Source of the DNA: Thermoplasmata archaeon
Lineage (GTDB): Archaea > Thermoplasmatota > Thermoplasmata > Lutacidiplasmatales > UBA184
Direction: 5' to 3'
Length of the DNA: 11,617 nucleotides
Assembly: GCA_030039525.1 (NCBI GenBank)
Contig: JASHVI010000099.1
Location: 1-11,617 of the forward strand
The notes under the pieces were generated by a model. The model had not been told where the DNA came from. It ran no database searches and was given only the letters and a program-made list of their open reading frames with translations. Positions 6,057 through 11,617 of this stretch are shown piece by piece; positions within the stretch are counted from its first letter, which is position 1; each line of letters starts with the position of its first letter. Made by a program: the position numbers and the translations under genes.

Positions 6057-8966
6057 GTGCGCCCCGCAGCGGCGATCGCCGTCGTGACCCTCCTTCTCGT
6101 GATCTCCGGGTCGGGGACCACCGTCGCCCGGTACGGGAGCCTCCCGGGCCCCCGGGAGCTTTCGGCCCCCGTCGGCCTTCCAGGGACCGCGGGTCGGGGC
6201 CCGGAGCCGCTCGTTCCCGCCGCCGCGCCGGCGGCGCGCCTACCGTTCCTGGGGCTCCCGAACGCGACGCTGCCGGTCGCCGACGCCTCCTCGGCCTACC
6301 CGGACTCCGCGTACCAGGAGACCCCGCTGCCGTCGCTGCCCCCCACGACCCCGACCGTCTTCACCGGCGCCTCGGCCGTCGCGCCGGCCGCCTGCTGCGT
6401 GTACATCGACTTCACCGCCCCGCTCGGGCCCTTCGGGGCGATCGTCCTCAACTACACCGGGACCGCCGAGAACACCCCCTCCTCTGTCGTCTACGACTCC
6501 TCCTACCGGGCGTACGTCGACGGCGTCCAGGTCCTCGAGGGGACGACCCCCGAGTTCGGCACCTGGACCGTCCAGAAGGACCTGACCGAGTACGCGAGCC
6601 TCTTCGTCGGCGCGGTCAACGTCTCCTTCCTGCTCGGGTCCGCCATCTCGGGGACCGGGGCGCACTTCGTCAGCAACGCCTCCATCTCGTTCTACCCGGT
6701 CGCCCCGGGCACCTCGCCCCCTCCCGCCCCGTCGGAGATCATCCCCCTCTGGGCCTGGAACGACACCTACCTGCACTCGCCGACCGCCGAGATCTTCGCC
6801 AACGCGACCGTCCCGGAGAACGCGACGAACGCCACCCTCGAGCTCTTCGTCTACGGCTTCGGCACGACCGACGAGTTCTGGTACGCGGCCCAGCCGGGGT
6901 ACCGGGAGGCCGAGATCGACCTCGACGGCCAGCCGCTCGCCGGGGTCCTCCCGTTCCCGTACCTGAACACCGGCGGGATCGACCTGTTCCTGTGGCGCCC
7001 GCTGCCGGCCTCCTTCACCCTCTCGGACCGGCCGTACGAGATCGACCTCTCCGGGTCGCTGGGCCGGATCGAGGGGACGCACGAGTTCACCGCGACCGTC
7101 TCCGGGTTCACGAGCGGCAGCACCTGGCTGGTCGGCGGCTCGCTGCAGATCTACACCTCGCCATCGGCGGGCCGCGCGACGCAGACCGAGGTCCGCGTGA
7201 CCGGAGGGACGCCGACGACCTCGTCGGGCTCGACCTCGAGCGACGCGAACGAGTCCCGGGAGATCCGGACCGCCTCGACCTACCTGCTCAACGGGACGCT
7301 GGTGAACGAGTCCACGATCGACCTCGAGTCGATGGTCAACGACCAGGCGCTGAAGAGCTCGGGCAGCTCGACGAACTTCCAGCAGTGGACCAACGTCTCG
7401 ATGACCGAGTCGATGGGGACGACGACGTGGCGGAACGTCTCCGGGACGACCACCACGACGGTCCGCTCGCTCGAGTTCCCCTTCACGTTCGACGAGATGA
7501 TCCACGTGCTCCAGGTGGGGACCTCGGGGAGCTCCACGATCGACAACGTGACCCTCTCGGTGGAGGCCTTCCACCAGGAGTGGCGGGAGGTCGACGCCAC
7601 CGGCGCCGGCCTCGACCCGATGGAGGACGGCGCCGTCTCGTCGGTCGACGACCTCACCGCCGCCTCGGGGTACTGGACCTACCAGGAGGAGGTCGCCTCC
7701 GACGGCTCTGGGTCGATCGTCGAGATCTTCCCGAACCTCGATTCCTCCACCTCGAAGTCGTACTCGTACGCCTCCCTCGGCACCCCGCTCCCGGCCTCCT
7801 ACCTGCACGTCCTCGACGGGGCGGGGTACGACCCGCCGGGCCCGAACGAGGTCGAGACCGTCCTGGCCAACACGGTCTCGGAGCCGCTGGTCGCGGCGGC
7901 GTTCGGGGGGGCCCGGAGCCTCGATGTCGGTACCCCCCTCACGCTGTCGGTCCGCGCCGCGGGCGGCTCCGGCGACTACTCGTACGAGTGGAGCGACCTC
8001 CCGACCGGGTGCGTCGCGCTCTCGGCGCCGACGCTGCCGTGCACCCCCACCGGCTCCGGCGCGTTCGACCCGAGCGTCGTCGTCCGGGACGGGTCGGGCA
8101 ACGCCACCACCGCCTCCGCCGGGGCGGTGGACGTCTACCCGGCCCTCTCGGTGGCCGTCGCGCCGGCCTATCCGTCGTTCGACAACGGACAGAACGCGAC
8201 CTTCACCGCGGTCGTGGCCGGCGGGGATCCCCTTGACGAGAGCTGCCAGTGGGCGAACGGGACGTACGGCGACGCCGTGCCGATCGGAGGACCCCAGCCG
8301 TGCAACGCCACCGCCGGGATCCCGGTCTCCGCGTCGGCCCCGCCGACGATCTTCGTCACCGTGACCGACGGCACGGGGGAGACCGCGGTCAGCGTCCCCT
8401 TCTCGGTCCCGGTCGCCGCGTTCCCCGTCGCGCACGTCGTTCTGACCTCCTCGAACGCGACGGCCCACCCGGGCGGCTTCGCGGGCGCCGAGGTGACGGT
8501 CGACGGCGGGAGCGCGCCGTTCGACTACCAGTGGGCCGTGAACGGGACGAACGTCACCGGCGCGACGGGTTCCAGCTACCTCTTCTCCCCCGCCGGGGTC
8601 GCGAACTACACGCTCTCGGCGTGGGTGACCGACGCCGCGAACGAGACGGTCCGGGCCGGCTCGGTCGCGATCAAGGTCACCCCGGCATCGGCGACCAACC
8701 GGTCCAGCACGTCGACCGTGACCGGTTCGTCGGGCTCGACGGACGACACCGGCTGGTACGTCGCCATCGCCCTGGCGGCGGTCGTCGGGGTCCTGGGGTT
8801 CCTGCTCTATCGGTCGCCCCGTCAGCCGCCAGCTCCGGTGCGACCGCCGAATCGTGCACCTCCCCGGTCGGGGGGCTCTCCCCCGGGGCCCGCCCGCCGG
8901 CCGACGGGGTCGCAACCCCCGAGGGGAGCGGCCCCGGGTCGACCGCCCGCAGCACCGCCCGGCTGA
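6057..8966 (+). CDS. Membrane-anchored peptide-N-glycosidase A-like protein with Ig/PKD-like repeats
   Basis: A 969-residue secreted protein: signal peptide at ~1-24, Pro/Ala-rich linker to ~105, PNGase A module at ~110-370, second beta-rich part of that family at ~378-590, three Ig/PKD-like domains (~608-695, 696-790, 791-877), Ser/Thr linker, membrane helix at ~899-917, and a Pro/Arg/Gly-rich cytoplasmic tail of ~50 residues. Plant PNGase A enzymes carry matching phrases in the same order: VYIDFTAPLGPFGAIVLNYTG (115-135), VDGVQVLEG (154-162), W170 followed by KDLTEYASL (174-182), DEFWY (272-276), REAEIDLDG (283-291), and PFPYLNTGGIDLFLWRP (299-315). Known activity of the family is cleavage of the glycan-asparagine amide bond of N-glycopeptides, usually in acidic surroundings. 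I infer action outside the cell. The protein itself has more than 20 N-x-S/T sequons. The close cysteines C113/C114 and C652/C662, C730/C749 may form disulfides. The start is GTG, apparently leaderless. Confidence 0.85.
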   Translation: MRPAAAIAVVTLLLVISGSGTTVARYGSLPGPRELSAPVGLPGTAGRGPEPLVPAAAPAARLPFLGLPNATLPVADASSAYPDSAYQETPLPSLPPTTPTVFTGASAVAPAACCVYIDFTAPLGPFGAIVLNYTGTAENTPSSVVYDSSYRAYVDGVQVLEGTTPEFGTWTVQKDLTEYASLFVGAVNVSFLLGSAISGTGAHFVSNASISFYPVAPGTSPPPAPSEIIPLWAWNDTYLHSPTAEIFANATVPENATNATLELFVYGFGTTDEFWYAAQPGYREAEIDLDGQPLAGVLPFPYLNTGGIDLFLWRPLPASFTLSDRPYEIDLSGSLGRIEGTHEFTATVSGFTSGSTWLVGGSLQIYTSPSAGRATQTEVRVTGGTPTTSSGSTSSDANESREIRTASTYLLNGTLVNESTIDLESMVNDQALKSSGSSTNFQQWTNVSMTESMGTTTWRNVSGTTTTTVRSLEFPFTFDEMIHVLQVGTSGSSTIDNVTLSVEAFHQEWREVDATGAGLDPMEDGAVSSVDDLTAASGYWTYQEEVASDGSGSIVEIFPNLDSSTSKSYSYASLGTPLPASYLHVLDGAGYDPPGPNEVETVLANTVSEPLVAAAFGGARSLDVGTPLTLSVRAAGGSGDYSYEWSDLPTGCVALSAPTLPCTPTGSGAFDPSVVVRDGSGNATTASAGAVDVYPALSVAVAPAYPSFDNGQNATFTAVVAGGDPLDESCQWANGTYGDAVPIGGPQPCNATAGIPVSASAPPTIFVTVTDGTGETAVSVPFSVPVAAFPVAHVVLTSSNATAHPGGFAGAEVTVDGGSAPFDYQWAVNGTNVTGATGSSYLFSPAGVANYTLSAWVTDAANETVRAGSVAIKVTPASATNRSSTSTVTGSSGSTDDTGWYVAIALAAVVGVLGFLLYRSPRQPPAPVRPPNRAPPRSGGSPPGPARRPTGSQPPRGAAPGRPPAAPPG

Positions 8967-9208
8967 GGCTCCGTCCGTCGCCGAGGGGGGTCCCCGAGGC
9001 CCCGATGGCTCGGTGAGGGAGGATGGTCTTCGGGGAGCCCCCCGGGTCGTTCACCGCTGTCGGGGGTGGGCCCCGCCGGACGACCCCCCGGTCCCTCGGT
9101 CCGCCCGAGCACCTAGGACGGCAGCGCTGCCTGCGGCTCTCCGGGCGGGGGATGCGTAGCGCCGGAGGATTCCCTCGCCCTCGCTTGCAGAGGGGAGGAC
9201 CTCGCCCA

Positions 9209-9240
9209 CCGGTACGCCGGGATGATCACGAGGGAGCCCC
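9209..9240 (+). repeat. Imperfect direct repeat, copy 1
   Basis: Reads CCGGTAC, an 11-base spacer, then the 14-base CACGAGGGAGCCCC. The second copy is at 9380-9403 with a 3-base spacer. The shared 7 + 14 bases in the same order are unlikely to be chance alone, though GC-rich DNA makes short repeats more common. Confidence 0.5.
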
Positions 9241-9379
9241 CGAGCGCGACTCCCTAGAGGCCGACGTAGAGAGGCCGCTGCACCACCGCATAAGCCGGGG
9301 CCGGAGAGGGCGCCCGTGGAGCGCGCGGCGCGCAGCAGTCGGCGAGTTTCGCGGCCCCGAGTGGAGAGAGGTTTGTGAC

Positions 9380-9403
9380 CCGGTACCCGCACGAGGGAGC
9401 CCC
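9380..9403 (+). repeat. Imperfect direct repeat, copy 2
   Basis: Reads CCGGTAC, CCG, then CACGAGGGAGCCCC. It differs from copy 1 (9209-9240) only in an 8-base shorter spacer; the 14-base blocks begin 163 bases apart. Confidence 0.5.
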
Positions 9404-9474
9404 TACGGCGATCTGGGACATGCTACTGGCAAGGGTCACTGAGGCGGAACCCATACTGGCTTGGCAAGGCCTCG

Positions 9475-10047
9475 GTGAGCTACGACCCGCCCGCGCGGGT
9501 CTTTGATCGAGGCGCGGGCGCATCCGAGGACGGGCCCGAGCCCGGTACCCTCTTACCCGAGCGGGCTCTCTCCTGCCCGTTCTGCATGGCTTCCCAGACC
9601 GACGGATGGCTCCGGACCGGGGCCATGTACCCGCCGATGTTCTGGGGTCTCCTCGGTGGGTGCCTGGGGTGTACCGCACTCCTGGTGGTGGTGTCCGTCT
9701 GGATCCTGCTCCCCAGCCATGGTTGGGTGTTCGTCCTGGCGTCGATCGTCGGAATCGGGAGTTTGTTCATGGGTTCGGCGGCCGGCATGTGGAGCATCTT
9801 CGTCAGAACGTCGATTCGGGTCTCGGCCGCGGGTATCGAAACTCGCGCCGCGTACGGCGGTAGGTCCCGCCTGCACTCTTGGTCGGACTTCCGGCTCGAG
9901 CCTCGCGGGAATTCGGGATTCGGCGCGATGGTCCTCCCTTTCGGCACGGTCTACCTCAGCCCTCCCCAGTTCCATGCCGCGAGGGCGGCGATCCCGGAGC
10001 TGTACGCTTCGGTAGCGAGCGACCGGCCGCGCATTCCGGGCCCCTAG
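9475..10047 (+). CDS. Two-helix membrane protein with PH-like C-terminal domain
   Basis: A 190-residue protein: a polar N-terminus with a lone CPFC knuckle (C34/C37), membrane helices at ~57-80 and ~84-107 joined by a short loop, then a soluble domain at ~112-180. The pattern IRVSAAGIETRAAYGGRSRLHSWSDFRLE followed by VLPFGTVYLSPPQFHAARAAI resembles bacterial-PH/YdbT-like domains that follow two membrane helices ('I.v...Gi..r...g....i.W.di...'). Function is unknown; I place it by architecture only. The start is uncertain: GTG at 9475 keeps the CPFC motif, while ATG at 9586 (residue 38) would give a 153-residue protein beginning just before the helices. The codon choice is looser than in neighbouring genes (TTT, TTA, GAT, CGA, GCA, GGA occur), hinting at a different history. 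Confidence 0.65.
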   Translation: MSYDPPARVFDRGAGASEDGPEPGTLLPERALSCPFCMASQTDGWLRTGAMYPPMFWGLLGGCLGCTALLVVVSVWILLPSHGWVFVLASIVGIGSLFMGSAAGMWSIFVRTSIRVSAAGIETRAAYGGRSRLHSWSDFRLEPRGNSGFGAMVLPFGTVYLSPPQFHAARAAIPELYASVASDRPRIPGP

Positions 10048-10052
10048 GCAAT

Positions 10053-10083
10053 CCTCGGGCAGCCCGTCCGAGGGGCTCCTCGG
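10053..10083 (+). other. Perfect GC-rich hairpin after the PH-like gene
   Basis: CCGAGG at 10068-10073 and CCTCGG at 10078-10083 flank the loop GGCT, a perfect 6-bp stem. A further CCTCGG at 10053-10058 could pair instead with the central CCGAGG, giving two alternative hairpins. It lies 6 bases after the stop codon and before the thermopsin promoter. It has no T-tract, so calling it a terminator would be guesswork. Confidence 0.3.
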
Positions 10084-10137
10084 GGAGCGCGCGGACCCGC
10101 GGCAAGCCCTCCGACCCATCCGACGCGCTGGGCGCAG

Positions 10138-10146
10138 GCGTATTAC
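10138..10146 (+). promoter_or_regulatory. TATA box for the thermopsin gene
   Basis: GCGTATTAC is the only AT-rich run in the 125 bases before the gene. Its A at 10145 lies 28 bases before the ATG at 10173, implying a leaderless or nearly leaderless mRNA with its own promoter. Confidence 0.55.
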
Positions 10147-10172
10147 GGGGAAGCGGGTCGGCCAGCCCCGGC

Positions 10173-11617
10173 ATGCGCCTCCTGTTCCGACCCCGCGGGC
10201 CGGGCCCCGGGCTGTGGCTCGCGATCGGCGTCGTGGCGATCCTCCTGGTCGGCCCGGCGTACGTGCCCGCATCGGTCGGCGCTCCCGTCGCGCCCAGCGC
10301 CGCGCGGAGCGCTCCCACGACCCTCACCTCCCCGGGCCCGCTCGGTCGGATGCACCTCCGAGCGCCGGTCCGTCCTCAGACGATCACCGCGGTCTACCCC
10401 TCGTACGGCGGGAGCCTCTCCGAGCCGGCGCCGATGGGGATCACCGATTTCGGGGTCACGCCGAACGGGACCCCGTACTCCTACGCCGCCCCCGCCTGGC
10501 GGGGCACCGTCACGATCGGCTCCCTCCGGACGAGCGGAGGGGGAGGGAACGGCTACATGACCTTCCAGCTGAACGTGGTCCTGTTCCTCCAGGGGGACCA
10601 GCGGAACTTCAGCTACTGGGTCCAGAACGTCGTCCTCGTCGATACGTCGAACGAGTCGGTCAACCTCGAGAACAACATCTGGAACTTCTCGAGCACGAGC
10701 CCGCCGCTCAGTTCCGGAGAGCTCCGGGGGAACGGGACCGTGAACTCGGTCTCCGGGATCGGGGACTGGTACGCGTACGGCGACTCGGTCGTCGGCGAGG
10801 GGAACGGCGTCTCCCTGACGCTGCCGGCGACGATCCAGGTCGAGGTGACGACCGGATTCTACGACGGGCTCCCCCACGTCGACTTCCTCTACGACGACGG
10901 CTTCGGCTGGGTGAGCTACGACAACGTCACCTTCGAGCACGGGGCGAACTGGAAGGACCTCGGGTACGTGGTCGACGGGTACGACTACGCGCCCATCGGC
11001 CCGGGGTACATCTTCGACGACGCGGAGTGGGACTTCTCGGGGGCCTCCGGCGGGTACCGGGACGAGCTCTCCAACCTCTCGATGGAGCTCCAGTACTGGA
11101 ACGGGCACAACTTCCAGGAGCCCCCGAACGCCTACGACTTCGGCGGCGACACGGGCGAGTCGATGCAGAACGTCGTCCCCTCTCTGGTCGAGAACGTCTC
11201 CACCGGGAGCCTGACCGCCCGCGAGGTAAACGGCTCGACCGGATCGCTCGGGGCGCTCTACGGCGCCTCCCAGGTCGCGACGCTCGACGCCAACATCTCC
11301 TCGGTCCCGAACGGCACGCTCGACCTCAACAATCAGAGCGTCGCGTACGTCGGTGGAGCGGCCAACCTCACGCTCGCCCCCGGGAACTACACGGTCACGC
11401 TCTGGAACGGCACGACGGAGATCGGTCCATCGGAGAACCTCAGCCTCTCCGCCGGGTCCCTGACGCACGTCCGGCTGCCGTACGTCCCCGCCGCCTTCCG
11501 GGTGGGCTTCTACTCCGAGGGTCTCCCGAGCGGCACCTCCTGGTCGATCTCCCTGGGAGGGGGCCCGGTGGCGAGCACCGGTTCCTGGCTCAACTTCACG
11601 CTGCGCAACGGCTCGTA
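10173..11617 (+). CDS. Thermopsin-family acid protease (peptidase A5), 3' end outside window
   Basis: The frame is open from the ATG to the last base, giving 481 visible residues with no stop. A basic N-terminus (MRLLFRPRG) and hydrophobic core (~13-29) form a signal peptide, followed by a short pro-like region to ~70. Thermopsin family signatures follow: YPSYGGSLSEPAPMGITDFGV (75-95), YMTFQLNVVL (128-137), NFSYWVQNVVLVD (145-157) and NNIWNFSS (167-174), then DNVTF (250-254) and a GGDTGE segment (324-329). Known members are extracellular acid proteases of hot or acidic archaea, not closely related to pepsin in sequence; the catalytic residues are not firmly established. After ~385 comes a small beta domain (AANLTLAPGNYTVTLWNG) and at ~444-463 the phrase VGFYSEGLPSGTSWSISLGG, a module often repeated at the ends of Thermoplasmata surface proteins. 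More repeats and perhaps an anchor likely lie beyond the window. Confidence 0.9.
   Translation, partial: MRLLFRPRGPGPGLWLAIGVVAILLVGPAYVPASVGAPVAPSAARSAPTTLTSPGPLGRMHLRAPVRPQTITAVYPSYGGSLSEPAPMGITDFGVTPNGTPYSYAAPAWRGTVTIGSLRTSGGGGNGYMTFQLNVVLFLQGDQRNFSYWVQNVVLVDTSNESVNLENNIWNFSSTSPPLSSGELRGNGTVNSVSGIGDWYAYGDSVVGEGNGVSLTLPATIQVEVTTGFYDGLPHVDFLYDDGFGWVSYDNVTFEHGANWKDLGYVVDGYDYAPIGPGYIFDDAEWDFSGASGGYRDELSNLSMELQYWNGHNFQEPPNAYDFGGDTGESMQNVVPSLVENVSTGSLTAREVNGSTGSLGALYGASQVATLDANISSVPNGTLDLNNQSVAYVGGAANLTLAPGNYTVTLWNGTTEIGPSENLSLSAGSLTHVRLPYVPAAFRVGFYSEGLPSGTSWSISLGGGPVASTGSWLNFTLRNGS

Larger units (their letters stand above)
8967..9474. other. 508-base stretch with no convincing gene
   Basis: Open frames here on both strands give low-complexity Arg/Pro/Gly-rich products without domain features. 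I find no tRNA cloverleaf, no recognisable SRP or RNase P RNA core and no T-rich terminator. The second half (from about 9290) is visibly less GC-rich than the surrounding coding DNA and begins with a TATA-like GCATAAGCC at 9287-9295. It contains an imperfect direct repeat (9209-9240 and 9380-9403) and several short self-complementary pieces, such as GGGT...ACCC around 9433-9453. It could be a degenerate mobile element, a long leader or an unrecognised RNA. Confidence 0.5.

Noticed and set aside
6240..8915. 891-residue open frame on the minus strand
   Set aside because: Lies entirely antisense to the PNGase A-like gene; Arg/Gly/Val/Asp-rich with no recognisable fold.
9023..9442. 139-residue plus-strand frame in the intergenic stretch, preceded by GGAGG
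   Set aside because: The product is Arg/Pro/Gly-rich with no hydrophobic core, no motif and no TATA box at the right distance.
9316..9474. Possible SRP RNA or RNase P RNA
   Set aside because: I looked for the SRP helix-8 GGAAG..AGCA core and the RNase P GAGGAAAGTC and ACAGAA cores on both strands and found none.
9254..9679. 141-residue minus-strand frame whose C-terminal end looks fairly protein-like
   Set aside because: It overlaps the start of the PH-like gene, has an Arg/Pro-rich first half and no domain. More likely a chance frame across the lower-GC intergenic stretch.
10143..11468. 441-residue open frame on the minus strand
   Set aside because: Antisense to the thermopsin gene, whose own frame has family signatures and stays open to the window edge.
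1..11617. CRISPR arrays, tRNA genes, transposases or phage genes
   Set aside because: No regularly spaced repeats, no T-loop/anticodon arrangement and no recombinase motifs were seen on either strand.

Overview
The window is very GC-rich archaeal DNA (by eye around 70 % G+C). An archaeal-type elongation factor 1-beta, an archaeal four-CxxC zinc-ribbon microprotein, an RPA-type OB-fold protein, a thermopsin-family acid protease and TATA boxes about 26 bases before start codons all point to Archaea. The thermopsin, its C-terminal GLPSGTSW-type module and the many sequon-rich secreted proteins fit best with a high-GC member of the Thermoplasmata (Thermoplasmatota), perhaps a soil or sediment acidophile lineage. 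That placement is inference; no rRNA is present to confirm it.

Layout. Bases 1-1369 hold two tightly coupled plus-strand genes for membrane-anchored surface proteins; the first is cut by the left edge. Bases 1380-2830 are a housekeeping-type run: zinc-ribbon microprotein, EF-1beta and a YdjM/YfhP-type membrane metal-dependent hydrolase. Its likely TATA box lies inside the 3' end of the preceding surface-protein gene. Bases 2841-4358 (minus strand) encode a heavily sequon-decorated, single-anchor surface protein. It ends 10 bases from the hydrolase gene and diverges from a winged-helix regulator-like gene at 4480-5595. A small OB-fold single-stranded-DNA-binding protein follows at 5709-5999 with a leaderless promoter.

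The most striking gene is 6057-8966: a secreted, membrane-anchored protein carrying a peptide-N-glycosidase A (PNGase A) module, three Ig/PKD-like domains, one membrane segment and a proline/arginine-rich tail. After a 508-base stretch with no convincing gene but an imperfect direct repeat, there is a small two-helix membrane protein with a PH-like tail (9475-10047). Last comes a thermopsin-family (peptidase A5) gene starting at 10173 and running off the right edge.

How they may work together: thermopsin is an extracellular protease active in acid, and PNGase A enzymes remove N-glycans from glycopeptides. Two such enzymes in one neighbourhood suggest scavenging or remodelling of glycoproteins at the cell surface under acidic conditions. 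They have separate promoters, so this is a functional neighbourhood rather than an operon. The remaining surface proteins have no recognised activity. Most first genes of transcription units appear leaderless or nearly so (5709, 6057, 10173), while 539 and probably 4480 have Shine-Dalgarno-like GGAGG sequences.
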